Shown here: in pieces, positions 1 to 9,072 of the stretch | How positions within the stretch are numbered: the first letter of the stretch is position 1 | Layout of the letters: every line of letters starts with the position of its first letter | Assembly: GCA_018676675.1 (NCBI GenBank) | Contig: JABHEG010000355.1 | Coordinates: 1 to 40,953 of the forward strand | Direction of reading: 5' to 3' | Source of the DNA: Lentisphaerota bacterium | Lineage (GTDB): Bacteria; Verrucomicrobiota; Lentisphaeria; Oligosphaerales; JABHEG01 | Length of the DNA: 40,953 nt | The notes under the pieces: generated by a model | What the model was told of the DNA's origin: nothing | The model's database searches: none | Seen by the model: the letters and a program-made list of their open reading frames with translations, nothing else | Program-made: the position numbers and the translations under genes

Positions 1-1
1 C

Positions 2-1294
2 CCCGCCGTTCCGACCAATAAACGCGCGAGCTGGTTCCCCGTCAGGAAACCGCTGCAACTGACCTGGACAATCGATGTCGAGACGCCGGGCAACTACAGG
101 GCATCGCTGGCCTATTCTGCGGCAGTCGACGCGACGCCCTACGAACTGCTGGTGAATGGGGCGCCGGCTGGCGAAGGCGTTCTTGGCCACACCGACGGCT
201 ACTTCGGCGACCAGCAACCGTTGAGGAATTTTGCCATGTTCGCTCACCCGTTCCCCATCGCCCTGAAGGCCGGCCGACAGCAACTGTCACTTCACATCGA
301 GGCGGAAGGAACGCCCCCACCGGTGGGCTTCTGCGAGTTGCAGCTGACCCCGGAAGCCGGGCTGGCCGCACTCGCGGCAGAAGAAGCCCGCGCGATGGCA
401 GCCCGGGCGGCCCTCAACTGGTTTCAGAACAGCCGCTACGGACTGATGTTCCATTGGACGTCGCAGACCCAGCCGCGACACGGGGCACTGAAGCCCTACG
501 CGCAGGCGGTCGCCGATTTCGATGTGGATGCCTTTGCCGATAGGGTCGCGGGCACGGGCGCTGCCTACGTCATGTTCACCGCCAATCATGCCGAGCCCAC
601 CTTCCCAGCCCCCCTGCCCTACTGGGAAAGCCTGTACCCGGGCTGGACCACCGAACGCGATCTGGTGGCCGAGATGATCGAGGCCCTGCGCGCACGCGGA
701 ATCAAGCTCTTCCTCTACCTGAATCTCTTCGTCGCTTACCGGGACTTCGGGCGCAACGCCGACGCCGACGACTTCGTCGATACCAGTTGCCGTTTGCTCG
801 AGGAGATTGGCGAGCACTACGGCAAACGGCTGTCCGGCTACTGGATTGACAGCTGTCACCAACTCTTCAGCCGCTACGGTTCCGTGCCGATGGGACCGAT
901 CTTCAGAGCAACGAAAACAGGCAACCTCGGTCGCGTGACCTGCTTCAACTGGGGCATCCGACCGGTTGGCACGCCCTGGCAGGAGTTCTGGTCAGCCGAG
1001 ACCGTGATGCCGGGCACGTTACCGCCGGCGGACAAGAATGGCAGGATGCTCAGCGGCCCGGGCAAAGGGCTCAATGGCCACGCTCTGCTGATCATGGACG
1101 ATTTCTGGGTCCACAAGGAACCGGACACGACGATCGCCGACCCGCGATGGAGCAGCGAAGAGCTCATCGAGTTCATCAGAGACTGTAACGAGAAAAAAGC
1201 GCCGGTAACCATCAACTTAGCCATCTACCAGGACGGCAGCATCGGCCCGGGCACAGCTGAGGTCATGGACGAAATCCGCTCGGCTTTGCGCTGA
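2..1294 (+). CDS. GH29-like alpha-L-fucosidase, 5'-truncated by the window edge
   Basis: The frame is open from base 2 with no stop, so the true start lies left of the window; a GTG at 152 is internal. The visible N-terminal ~100 residues look like a beta-sandwich or carbohydrate-binding region (phrases such as ETPGNYRASLAYSA). The catalytic part follows, with NSRYGLMFHWTSQ, VMFTANHAEPTF and ERDLVAEMIEALRARGIKLF, the usual GH29 landmarks for barrel strands and the region around the substrate pocket. LSGYWIDSCHQ sits where GH29 enzymes carry the WFDG-type nucleophile Asp. The family removes alpha-L-fucose from glycans with retention. It ends 32 bp before the convergent lyase gene. The sequence is divergent from classical GH29, so exact linkage and activity are uncertain; a GH29-related fold is the safer statement. 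Localisation cannot be judged without the N-terminus. Confidence 0.75.
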   Translation, partial: PAVPTNKRASWFPVRKPLQLTWTIDVETPGNYRASLAYSAAVDATPYELLVNGAPAGEGVLGHTDGYFGDQQPLRNFAMFAHPFPIALKAGRQQLSLHIEAEGTPPPVGFCELQLTPEAGLAALAAEEARAMAARAALNWFQNSRYGLMFHWTSQTQPRHGALKPYAQAVADFDVDAFADRVAGTGAAYVMFTANHAEPTFPAPLPYWESLYPGWTTERDLVAEMIEALRARGIKLFLYLNLFVAYRDFGRNADADDFVDTSCRLLEEIGEHYGKRLSGYWIDSCHQLFSRYGSVPMGPIFRATKTGNLGRVTCFNWGIRPVGTPWQEFWSAETVMPGTLPPADKNGRMLSGPGKGLNGHALLIMDDFWVHKEPDTTIADPRWSSEELIEFIRDCNEKKAPVTINLAIYQDGSIGPGTAEVMDEIRSALR

Positions 1295-1326
1295 TCCGCC
1301 TCCCGCGTGGAGCGGAAGAACAGCGA

Positions 1327-4300
1327 TCACTGATCCAGGCCGGTGAAACAAGGCACCACGTACCGGTCACCGGGGTTGACCAGGTACCGGACACCTGCCG
1401 TGTAATCATCTGGCTTCTTGAAGCCGGCAACGAGGGTGATGCCACCAGTCGAAATCGAGTCGTCAGCAATTGCCTTGATGTCGAACGTCGTGTCATACGA
1501 GACGGTGTTGACGAAGTGAATCGGCCGCCCAACCAAATCAACGCCCGGAGGCAGCGGGGGGTCGAGAAACACACGATGGTCGTTGGGGTCGCTGACATCG
1601 ATACGAGTCACCTTACCGGTGAATGCTGCCGGCTCCCCCGAGATCACCAGATCGTCAACAGCCAGTCGACTGCCCCGGCTCATCCGCAGTTGCTTGATGC
1701 GACCGTTGACGCGCCGAACCATGGCAAACTGCCCGTCAAACTCGATGCCGCCTTCGACGCGCACGCGCGCCGGTTCCTCACAACTAATGAGGGTATCGAC
1801 GGTGCCGTTGACCAGCTCCACTGCCACCGCGATGACCGCATCCGAATCGACTTCATGCTCGACCTCGAGCCGGCGCACAACGCGGATGAACGGCGTCCGG
1901 TCATAGGGCTCAAGAACATTGACGAATTGGCTACGGACATTGTCGCCCAGACGGCTCTGAATCACGTAACGCAAGCGCCGCGGGTTCCCCCTCTTGTTCA
2001 ACGGCGGATCACCACTGGCAAGTGCCACTTCACTGCTGGATGTCAGCGCGTGAAGACGCAGGTGCGGTTCAGTTCCGGCCAAGATACGACCGCGCTTGTC
2101 CTCCGCTTTCCAATCCACGGTGAACGGTGCGGCCACAGTCTCGGCCGAACGCGCCACGTCATACAGATACATGAACCCGCTGCCACGGTAGCCGCCGCCC
2201 TTCTTGCCATCGTAGAATTCAGCGAAACCGATCTCCGGACCGGCAAACGTCCCCTTCTCCTGCTTAACCAAATCTAGTCCCGCGACCGTTGCGGCCGCGG
2301 CCGGACCATGGTATGACAGCCGGTGATTCCGTCCGCCGCGCGCCCGGAACACGTCGAACACATAACTGTCGACCTCGGATGCATCGACCATCGCGACCGT
2401 GCGCCGGTAGGTTTCCAGCTTCGGGTAAGCGCCCTTTGACGCAACATCAATCACGCGCAACGGCGGTTGCACGCCGAACAGGTTGATCTTCCCGCCGGGC
2501 GAGTAGGCGGAGCGCGTGTCGTTGACACAGAGCGTCTCGTGACTGATCGTGTGTGCCGTCCAGGCGTGGCGCTTGGGCCAGGCAGCCGTGTATTCAGGGT
2601 AACCCAGGTCCGGGAGCATGTCGATGTTCTTCGCGTACACGCCGATATTCAGGCAGTCCGAGTGGGAATGCCCCTTGCCCTTGCCGTAGTGAATCCAGAG
2701 CGCCCGGCCCTGCGTGGTCTTCTCGGTCTGCAGCACGGCCTGACCGTAACGACCGAGGTGTTCACACCGCACCGTGAACGGCACGCTCGCAGCGGCTGTG
2801 GCGATCTCCTTCTCCAAAGCGGTGGGATCCGCATCAAAGATGGCATCAGCCTGGCGCAGTGCACGCGGATTGCCGTCGGCGTAGCGCATTGCCGTTGCGG
2901 CCATAGCAGGATCCCGGTACAACCTGTAACCGCGGGCATAGAACTGGGCCGCCCCAGGCCGGCCCCAATAGCCGGTAGACCCGGAATCGCCGATATTCGG
3001 CAGCGCAGCGTCCAGGCAGAGCATGCGCGGTGCCACGAGGAAGCACTGTTTGAGTTTGGGAAAGTCTCTGAGCAGGTTGTTGTTCGTGTACGCCGGATAG
3101 TCTGCCAAGACCTCAGCGATCTCGACAAACCGAAAGACCCAACCCAGACCGTAGCTGCCGCACTCGCCGCCCATGCCGTCCCGGTCCAGGCCGGAAACCA
3201 ACATCAACGGCATGCCGCCGGGCGGTACGTGCCGAGGACTCCCGCAGCCAGGAAAGGTGGGCTCGAAAAGCCAGTCCAGGTACGTCGTGGTCACGGCACC
3301 GCGATCAAGCGCAATGGCCGTCATCAAGGCGGTAAGATGGTGCGCACCGTTGTTGCCGTTGATGCGAATGTCCTTGACCGCCTGGAGCTGATCGATCAGG
3401 ATGTTTTGCTCAATGTGCCGGCAGACGTCCGCAACGCTGTGTTTCTCTCCAAGTTTGTAGCGCGCAGCCTGGCGTGAGCAGAATGCGGCAAGCGCTTCGT
3501 CGCCCTGGATACCGTCGAAGACACGGTCGTAGGCCGACGCCCGGTTCCAGCTGTGCCGACACTCCCAGACATAATCAACGACCCGGCCCGGACATCCGGG
3601 CCGTGAGCTCTCAAGGCCAAGCTCGGCCTGGATGCCGTAGTCCATTGCCGGATACACGTCCGCAACCCGATCAAGGAGCACAGCGGCCTTGTGCGCAAAG
3701 CGTCTGTCGTCCGTCAAGGTATACGCCATGGCAAGATCATTGACCGCACGACGGACAGAGCCCCACTGCGCCCATTCAGTGTAGTAGGCAATCATCCGGT
3801 GTCGGTTCCCCTTCTCGTCGACCATGCCGACCCCGTCATCGACGTAGACTTTGTGCAGCGGATCGTTCGGGTCCGGGTGCTCAGAATTGAACAGCAACGA
3901 CCGATCGCCACGCTCACGGTGGAACCTGCCGTGCTCATCCAATGCGGACACGTAAAACGCACCGAAATCGTTGCGTGGATACACTTCGCTGCAGCCCGGA
4001 CACGTCAGTTTCCAGGGACGGGCCAGCAGGTCATGCTTCCAGGGATAGTTGCCGAATGGCAGAATCTTGTCGCCGCAGTTGGGACACCCCACTGCTTTAT
4101 TGGTGTGAATATCACGCGGCAGGCCCTGGCTCGGTACCATTTCCCACAGGGCCTCGTCACTGAGCTTGGCCCAGCGCTCACCCAGCGCACGGGCGCTCTC
4201 TTGCCGGTTTCGGGCCCACTCGAATTTCGTCGCATTGCGCAGCGCGTTCCGCCGCATTGCCGCAGTCACAAGAACGCTGCGTTCCTTGGCGTTCCCGGCT

Positions 4301-4359
4301 GTTGCGGCAGCGAACACGAGCGAGACAGTCGTTATGCTTGTCATGACAGAGTGCAGCAC
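1327..4359 (-). CDS. Secreted heparinase II/III-family polysaccharide lyase-like protein
   Basis: About 1010 residues. I chose the GTG at 4359 because AGGAAAGGA lies 8 nt upstream; ATG at 4344 is the alternative, and a TTG at 4383 would place the start upstream of that ribosome site. The N-terminus (SVMTSITTVSLVFAAATAGNA) is a signal peptide. A CxxC-x24-CxxC pair (CPNCG and CPGC, about residues 92-123) probably binds zinc. An alpha-helical toroid-like region with NGNNGAHHLTALMTAIAL follows, then the heparinase II/III signature GKGHSHSDCLNIGVYA with LPDLGYPEY and WTAHTISHETLCVND, and a C-terminal beta-sandwich. These lyases cleave uronic-acid polysaccharides by beta-elimination with His/Tyr/Asn residues. 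Substrate cannot be read from sequence; sulfatase neighbours suggest an acidic sulfated glycan. A 25-bp imperfect palindrome lies 52 bp upstream. Family membership is likely; enzymatic specificity is inferred. Confidence 0.82.
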   Translation of the reverse strand: MLHSVMTSITTVSLVFAAATAGNAKERSVLVTAAMRRNALRNATKFEWARNRQESARALGERWAKLSDEALWEMVPSQGLPRDIHTNKAVGCPNCGDKILPFGNYPWKHDLLARPWKLTCPGCSEVYPRNDFGAFYVSALDEHGRFHRERGDRSLLFNSEHPDPNDPLHKVYVDDGVGMVDEKGNRHRMIAYYTEWAQWGSVRRAVNDLAMAYTLTDDRRFAHKAAVLLDRVADVYPAMDYGIQAELGLESSRPGCPGRVVDYVWECRHSWNRASAYDRVFDGIQGDEALAAFCSRQAARYKLGEKHSVADVCRHIEQNILIDQLQAVKDIRINGNNGAHHLTALMTAIALDRGAVTTTYLDWLFEPTFPGCGSPRHVPPGGMPLMLVSGLDRDGMGGECGSYGLGWVFRFVEIAEVLADYPAYTNNNLLRDFPKLKQCFLVAPRMLCLDAALPNIGDSGSTGYWGRPGAAQFYARGYRLYRDPAMAATAMRYADGNPRALRQADAIFDADPTALEKEIATAAASVPFTVRCEHLGRYGQAVLQTEKTTQGRALWIHYGKGKGHSHSDCLNIGVYAKNIDMLPDLGYPEYTAAWPKRHAWTAHTISHETLCVNDTRSAYSPGGKINLFGVQPPLRVIDVASKGAYPKLETYRRTVAMVDASEVDSYVFDVFRARGGRNHRLSYHGPAAAATVAGLDLVKQEKGTFAGPEIGFAEFYDGKKGGGYRGSGFMYLYDVARSAETVAAPFTVDWKAEDKRGRILAGTEPHLRLHALTSSSEVALASGDPPLNKRGNPRRLRYVIQSRLGDNVRSQFVNVLEPYDRTPFIRVVRRLEVEHEVDSDAVIAVAVELVNGTVDTLISCEEPARVRVEGGIEFDGQFAMVRRVNGRIKQLRMSRGSRLAVDDLVISGEPAAFTGKVTRIDVSDPNDHRVFLDPPLPPGVDLVGRPIHFVNTVSYDTTFDIKAIADDSISTGGITLVAGFKKPDDYTAGVRYLVNPGDRYVVPCFTGLDQ

Positions 4360-4410
4360 TGATGCCGTCCTTTCCTCAAGCAATCGCGAACGCTATACGC
4401 CTGACCTGCC

Positions 4411-4435
4411 GTTAACTGCCGATCCGGCAACTAAC
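4411..4435. promoter_or_regulatory. Imperfect 25-bp palindrome upstream of the lyase gene
   Basis: The core is TGCCG-ATC-CGGCA (4417-4429), flanked by GTTA on the left and TAAC on the right with AC between core and flank on both sides. It sits 52-76 bp upstream of the chosen GTG start of the leftward lyase gene, a plausible place for an operator. No regulator is known to bind it. Confidence 0.4.
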
Positions 4436-5463
4436 CACTGTACACGTGTCCGGTGTGGTTTCAGGTGTCAGGTTCCGAGTTCCAGACCTGTATTCTGAGC
4501 CCTGCCACAGGGGCTCCTTGAGCCAAGCGGTCACGTGCCGGCATGGCTGACGACGTGAACCACTGAAACCCGCCCGTGCACGCTGATACGTTCCTTCACG
4601 CCACAGATCCTCACCCCATTCCTTGCGTTCAGGGCCTCCCATCGCTACCTTCTTCCCACCGCCGGAAGTCAATTCCCTCCTAGCAGTTCCCCGTATCCAG
4701 ACACAGGCTTCTTGTACACGTGCCACGGATAAAGGAAATACCATGAAACGCTTGGCATCTGTAAAGAGCTCTGCCCCGCAAATTCCCAAGCCGGGTGCAA
4801 GCGAAGACCTGCAGAAGCGTGTGCCAAGAAAATACCTACCCGAACTCGATCGTTGCCGGCGGCTTGATTTTGCAGATAGGAATCTCGGCCCGCGTTCCCT
4901 CTTCGGGCGCGACCGTCGTCTGGTTGTGCATTCTTCGGAGCGTGTCCATACAAGTACATAGCGCGGCCGCCGATGAGCTATTCGCGCTCCCGTCGGCGTG
5001 GCAACATCCACGACACGGTCCCGATCACGACCCGTCTTCTCGTTTGGCTGTGCGCTGCACCTGCCGCGTCCAACGTCCCAAGAACATGCACATACCGACT
5101 ACTGTCAGAGCCACACGTGTCGCACCGCAATCCCCATCAATGGCCATTGGCATTCCCGCCTCCCATTGGCTACCTTTCCGCCAAGCTCGAAAGAGAATTC
5201 CTGCTGTTGACAGAGATCCGAAGGACAAGTGCCGGCTGAATTCCACGCCGCGATGACAGCTCGCGGGGCGCGGCGTCTTGATCTGACCAAGTCTGCTGAG
5301 AACATTTTCGTGGGCCTCGGCGATACGTGAAGAACTCACATGGCCACGCATCCCGGCCCCCTCTCGTCGCACCGTAAGCACAGGCCTGGACCGTCCCGGC
5401 CGGTTTCCCTCGCGGCTGCGGACGCTCGGCGCCGCTCTGCGACCGAGCGATGGATCGGGACCA
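4436..5463. other. About 1 kb without a recognisable gene
   Basis: Several overlapping open frames exist on both strands but none reads like a protein family and none shows coding texture. The best small candidate is a 72-residue frame at 4743-4961 (+), with AAAGGAAATACC before its ATG and a Lys/Arg-rich product without recognisable motifs; I do not annotate it as a gene. The stretch may be a long intergenic region, decayed coding DNA, or hold the promoter of the downstream lyase gene. I found no convincing -35/-10 pair, hairpin with T-run, or tRNA. Confidence 0.5.
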
Positions 5464-7542
5464 ATGACAACAACCGCCAGCACAGCATTTCAGTGGGCCA
5501 AGGCCGTGTCTGTGGCCATTTACATGGGCTCGGCAGCCGTGGCAGCGCCCGCGCCCCGCGCCGTGTCGGCAAGCAACCCGCAGCGAGGAGACGCCACAAT
5601 GCGTCCGCACCTGTTCGTCACGGCAAAAGAGATCAAGGGGCTCCGTTCAGTCGCAGCCGTCCGCACTGCGGTCAAGACGGGGCGTGCGCAGACGATCTGG
5701 GAAGAACTGAAACGCGCGGCGGACGCAGATGCGGAAGCCGACGTACTCGTGCCGACGTCCATCGTGCCCGGCCGTCCGGCGGCGCAGGCGAAGGCCGCGA
5801 ACCCGGACTGGTCAGTCTGTCATCTCACCGGCCAGCGCCTGTTGCGCGCGGCGCTGGCGCAGTTGATTACGGGCTCAGCTGCGTACCGCGACTCGGCCCT
5901 CCGCCAGATGGCGGCGCTATTCGACCCGCTCCAGTGGCCCGACTGGCGCGACAAGGCACACCGACATCACGAAGCGGACCTGCGGACCGGCATGCTCGGA
6001 AAGGACCTGGCGATCGCCTACGACTGGCTGTGCCCGTCGTTGACAGACGAGCAGCGACGCTGGGTCATTGAGGGCATCGACCGGTGCGCAATCCAGCCGT
6101 TCTGGCGCGGCATCGCCGCGGGATCAGGCTGGGCCGACGGGCAGAACAACTGGACCACGACCATTGTCGGCGGGCTCGGTATCGCCGGCATGGCCCTCGC
6201 GGACGCACACCCGGATTCGGAGCGTCTAGTCGAGTACGCGTTGCCGCGGATGGCGAAATACCTGGAAACCTACGGTGTCGAGGGCGAGTTCAACGAGTCG
6301 GTCGGGTACGCCGGTGCGACACGGGACCCAGTGCTTTTTCTCATGGCCTACTGGTATGCCACCGGCGGGCGAGAGAACGGGCTCGCGCGTCCGCCGTTCG
6401 TCAAGGCTGCGCAGTGGTACATGTACTTCGTGTTGCCCCCCGGCCGGGTCGCAGCGTTCGGCGACGGCACCCCCGGGAGCCCGCCCGACTCGACCTGGTT
6501 TGCGCCGCTCGCAGCCGCGAACCGCGACGGGGTGTTGCAGTGGTTCTACCTGAACCACCCGCCCAGGGGGCAGCAGCGCGATCTGCCGTGGATGCTGCTC
6601 ACGCCCGATCCGGACGTGGTGCCCGGGTCGCCCCAGGGCAAGCTCCCGCGCGGTCGCGCCTTCCGGGACCACGGCGCCGGTATCAGCAGTCGGGCCGACT
6701 GGGCCCCGCGCAGCACGCCGTGTGCGGTGTACGGCAAGGCCGCGATCGAGCAATTCCACGCACATCACGACGCTGGACAGGTCTGCATCGACGGATACGG
6801 AAAACGGTTGATCGTCGATCTCGGGTCGCCGCCCGGCGGATATCCGGCCGACTTCTTCGACAGAATCGCGCGGTATAAGTACTACAACGCGTCGTCGTGG
6901 GGGCACAACGTCCTGGTCATCGGAGGCCGTGAAATGAGCACCGAACGCGGCTCGGCCGCACGGTTTCTGGCGACCGAATTCGACGACGACCGGGGCGGAT
7001 TCTGGCAGCTGGATCTGACCACGTTCTACGACGGCGCGCAACGCGTTAGGCGTACGGTCGTCCATCTGCACCCAGCCGTCGTCGCGGTGCTGGACGACGT
7101 GACACTCGACCGGGCTGAGGACGTCTCGCTGCGCTGGCATACGGCCGATCGCTGCGAACCCGATGGTGACGGGCGTTTCTGCGTCGCGGCCGGGGACGTG
7201 CGGCTTGCGGCTCGGGTGGTCGATTTCGACGGTGCCGGCGTCGCCTGGGCCCGGCGCGAGCACGAGTACCGCGCCCCGTACAACCGGCATCGCCTGGGCA
7301 CGCTGTTCAGGCAGCCGCGCGAGAGCTTCGTCGAGACCACCACGCACAGCAACCGTGTTCGGCTGCTTTCACTGTTTGCCGTGTTTGCGCCCGGTGCCGC
7401 ACCAGCGGTGTGGGAGGCGACTCCCGCAGGCTGGACAATCGCAACCGCCGACGGCCCTGTCGAGGTGCAGCGCACGAACACGGAACTCGTGGTGCGGAAC
7501 CGGCGGACGGGCACCGACTGGCGGGTGCCGGACGACCGCTGA
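5464..7542 (+). CDS. Secreted heparinase II/III-like polysaccharide lyase (692 aa)
   Basis: A second lyase-like protein, of a different subgroup from the one at 1327-4359 and lacking its Cys pairs. Residues 1-36 resemble a signal peptide (KAVSVAIYMGSAAVAAPAP). An alpha/alpha toroid-like domain (about 50-360) contains GQNNWTTTIVGGLGIAGMAL and GEFNESVGYAGATRDP, matching the conserved Asn and Tyr/Glu region of the family. The heparinase II/III sandwich begins around residue 420 with EQFHAHHDAGQVCIDGYGKR, in which His-x-His-His-Asp is the typical signature, then RYKYYNASSWGHNVLVIGG. The protein would act outside the cytoplasm by beta-elimination on uronate-containing chains. The ribosome site before ATG 5464 is weak (GATCGGGACCA). 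Codon use is richer in GCG/CGG than in the sulfatase genes, by eye only, which might mean separate acquisition. Substrate unknown. Confidence 0.8.
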   Translation: MTTTASTAFQWAKAVSVAIYMGSAAVAAPAPRAVSASNPQRGDATMRPHLFVTAKEIKGLRSVAAVRTAVKTGRAQTIWEELKRAADADAEADVLVPTSIVPGRPAAQAKAANPDWSVCHLTGQRLLRAALAQLITGSAAYRDSALRQMAALFDPLQWPDWRDKAHRHHEADLRTGMLGKDLAIAYDWLCPSLTDEQRRWVIEGIDRCAIQPFWRGIAAGSGWADGQNNWTTTIVGGLGIAGMALADAHPDSERLVEYALPRMAKYLETYGVEGEFNESVGYAGATRDPVLFLMAYWYATGGRENGLARPPFVKAAQWYMYFVLPPGRVAAFGDGTPGSPPDSTWFAPLAAANRDGVLQWFYLNHPPRGQQRDLPWMLLTPDPDVVPGSPQGKLPRGRAFRDHGAGISSRADWAPRSTPCAVYGKAAIEQFHAHHDAGQVCIDGYGKRLIVDLGSPPGGYPADFFDRIARYKYYNASSWGHNVLVIGGREMSTERGSAARFLATEFDDDRGGFWQLDLTTFYDGAQRVRRTVVHLHPAVVAVLDDVTLDRAEDVSLRWHTADRCEPDGDGRFCVAAGDVRLAARVVDFDGAGVAWARREHEYRAPYNRHRLGTLFRQPRESFVETTTHSNRVRLLSLFAVFAPGAAPAVWEATPAGWTIATADGPVEVQRTNTELVVRNRRTGTDWRVPDDR

Positions 7543-7613
7543 ATCCGGTACGCCAGCCGGCAACTTCGGTCTCAGTTAAGGAGAAGGCTCACGCTCAAGA
7601 AATGGGATCCTAT

Positions 7614-7679
7614 CCTGTTCCTTGAACTCAGTGTGTCTTCGTTGTACGGCCTCCCGTGTCTGCTACCGATCGCACCCAA
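7614..7679 (-). repeat. Dispersed repeat copy A (possible coding remnant)
   Basis: This 66-bp stretch aligns without gaps to 23342-23407 (46 of 66 identical by eye). On the minus strand both copies read a similar 22-residue peptide; this copy contains SRHGRPYNEDTLSS. Differences fall largely at silent positions. It lies 70 bp after the lyase stop and about 140 bp before the regulator start. It may be a fragment of a mobile element related to the transposase remnant at 23443, or part of a lost gene. Confidence 0.5.
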
Positions 7680-7819
7680 CGCCCCTCCACGGCATCCTGC
7701 CGGAAGTGTCCCGTGCCTTCCCACTCAGGCCTCCTGCGCACGTTCTGGCAATCAGGAGATGCAGTGCGATACTTCTGTGCATTGGGTCTCTGTGCTTTAT
7801 CCATGCGGAGCGGAAAACG

Positions 7820-8950
7820 ATGCGCAGCGTTCTGATTGCTTTGGGCTGGGGCGACTACCGGATTGTGCGTGGTATCGCCCGATACGCCGCGGAGCACGAC
7901 TGGCACTTGTCCACGCAGATGCTGTTCACACCGCAAGTATTGAGCGGGTGGGAGGGAGACGGCGCGATCGTCAGCTACGACCGACGGCTGGCCAAACTGA
8001 TCGTTGGTCTGAACATGCCCTGTGTGGATCTGACACCGGTGGAGCTGCCGATCCGCGTGCCTCGTGTGCTGGTGGACAACGAGGCGGTCGGGCAGCAGGC
8101 GGCGGAGCATCTGCTGGGGTGCGGTTTCCGCACATTCGCGTTTTTCGGGCAGAAGGGAGTCTGGGCGTCGAGTGTGCGTGGGCGCGCGTTCGCCGCGGCG
8201 TTGCGCGCTCGGGGCGTGCCGGTGGAAAACCTCTTCTCATTGACAGCCCCGGCAGACAGACTCCGCGAACACTGGCCCGAGTATGAAGAAGCGGTGCATG
8301 GCATGCTCACCGGATTGCCGCGGCCCGTGGGGATCTATTGCGGGCAGGAGAACCTGGCTGCGGAATTGGTGGAGGTCTGTGCGAGTCGCGGAATTCGAGT
8401 CCCGGAAGAAGTGGCCGTGCTGGGGACGGACAACATCGAATTTGTCTGTGAGTGTCTTCAGATCCCGCTGTCCAGCATCGACACCCGCCAGGAGGAGCTG
8501 GGCTATCGCGCCGCTGAGAGGCTGCAGGAGTACATGGCGGGGGCAATCGGGTCGGATGCCGAGCCCTTGCTCGTCGAGCCCGCCGGCGTGGTCCGGCGCC
8601 GGAGCACCGATGTGGTCGCCGTTTCCCACCCGGGGGTGTCCCGGGCGTTGCAGCACCTGCGCGAGCATTTCGGCGAGCCGCTGTCTCTGACTGATCTCGA
8701 GCCGATCGCCGGGATGTCGTACCGTGGTTTGCAGCAGGCCTTCAAACGCATGATTGGACGCGGGCCGGGGGCCGAATTGCGCCGCCTGCGCCTGCGCCAT
8801 GCCAAGCGCATGCTCCTTGACTCCGACGCCAAGATAGACACCATTGCGCAGGCGTGTGGCTACAGTAACAGCACCAACCTGAGCACGGCCCTCAGACGCG
8901 ACACCGGGCTTTCCGCCAACGCCTACCGACAGCAGCACGGCATGGGCTGA
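7820..8950 (+). CDS. XylR-type transcriptional regulator (LacI-like sensor + AraC HTH)
   Basis: 376 residues. The frame is open further left to 7622, but the family begins right at MRSVLIALGWGDYRIVRGIARYA, so I use ATG 7820, with GGAG about 10 nt upstream. Residues 1-265 form a periplasmic-binding-protein-like sugar sensor: VDNEAVGQQAAEHLLGCGFRTFAFFG, IYCGQENLAAELVEVC and VPEEVAVLGTDN are standard for this fold. Residues about 275-376 are an AraC-family double HTH ending in DTIAQACGYSNSTNLSTALRRDTG. Such proteins sense a mono- or oligosaccharide in the cytoplasm and activate catabolic genes. The next gene is a GH10 enzyme with a perfect inverted repeat in its leader, which makes local control likely. 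The inducer is unknown; xylose or another pentose or deoxyhexose is possible. Confidence 0.92.
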   Translation: MRSVLIALGWGDYRIVRGIARYAAEHDWHLSTQMLFTPQVLSGWEGDGAIVSYDRRLAKLIVGLNMPCVDLTPVELPIRVPRVLVDNEAVGQQAAEHLLGCGFRTFAFFGQKGVWASSVRGRAFAAALRARGVPVENLFSLTAPADRLREHWPEYEEAVHGMLTGLPRPVGIYCGQENLAAELVEVCASRGIRVPEEVAVLGTDNIEFVCECLQIPLSSIDTRQEELGYRAAERLQEYMAGAIGSDAEPLLVEPAGVVRRRSTDVVAVSHPGVSRALQHLREHFGEPLSLTDLEPIAGMSYRGLQQAFKRMIGRGPGAELRRLRLRHAKRMLLDSDAKIDTIAQACGYSNSTNLSTALRRDTGLSANAYRQQHGMG

Positions 8951-9009
8951 CACTTCCTTTCCTCAATGGTGAACTGCGCAAGAGCAATGAATCGTCGCAT
9001 TGCAGCGCG

Positions 9010-9029
9010 TACCATGGACTTCCATGGTA
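9010..9029. promoter_or_regulatory. Perfect inverted repeat, candidate operator of the GH10 gene
   Basis: TACCATGGACTTCCATGGTA has 9-bp perfect arms around a 2-bp centre. It lies 60 bp after the regulator stop and 43 bp before the GH10 start. Symmetry and position suggest an operator or an mRNA leader hairpin. No binding data exist. Confidence 0.5.
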
Positions 9030-9072
9030 AAGGGAGATGTAGTCCCTGGATACCGGTAACGGGAGGCCGAAC

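Noticed and set aside
2467..3477. Plus-strand open frame of 336 codons opposite the first lyase
   Set aside because: No motifs and wholly antisense to a heparinase II/III-like coding sequence.
4743..4961. Small + frame with a fair ribosome site in the 4.4-5.4 kb gap
   Set aside because: Lys/Arg-rich product without recognisable features; not enough to call a gene.
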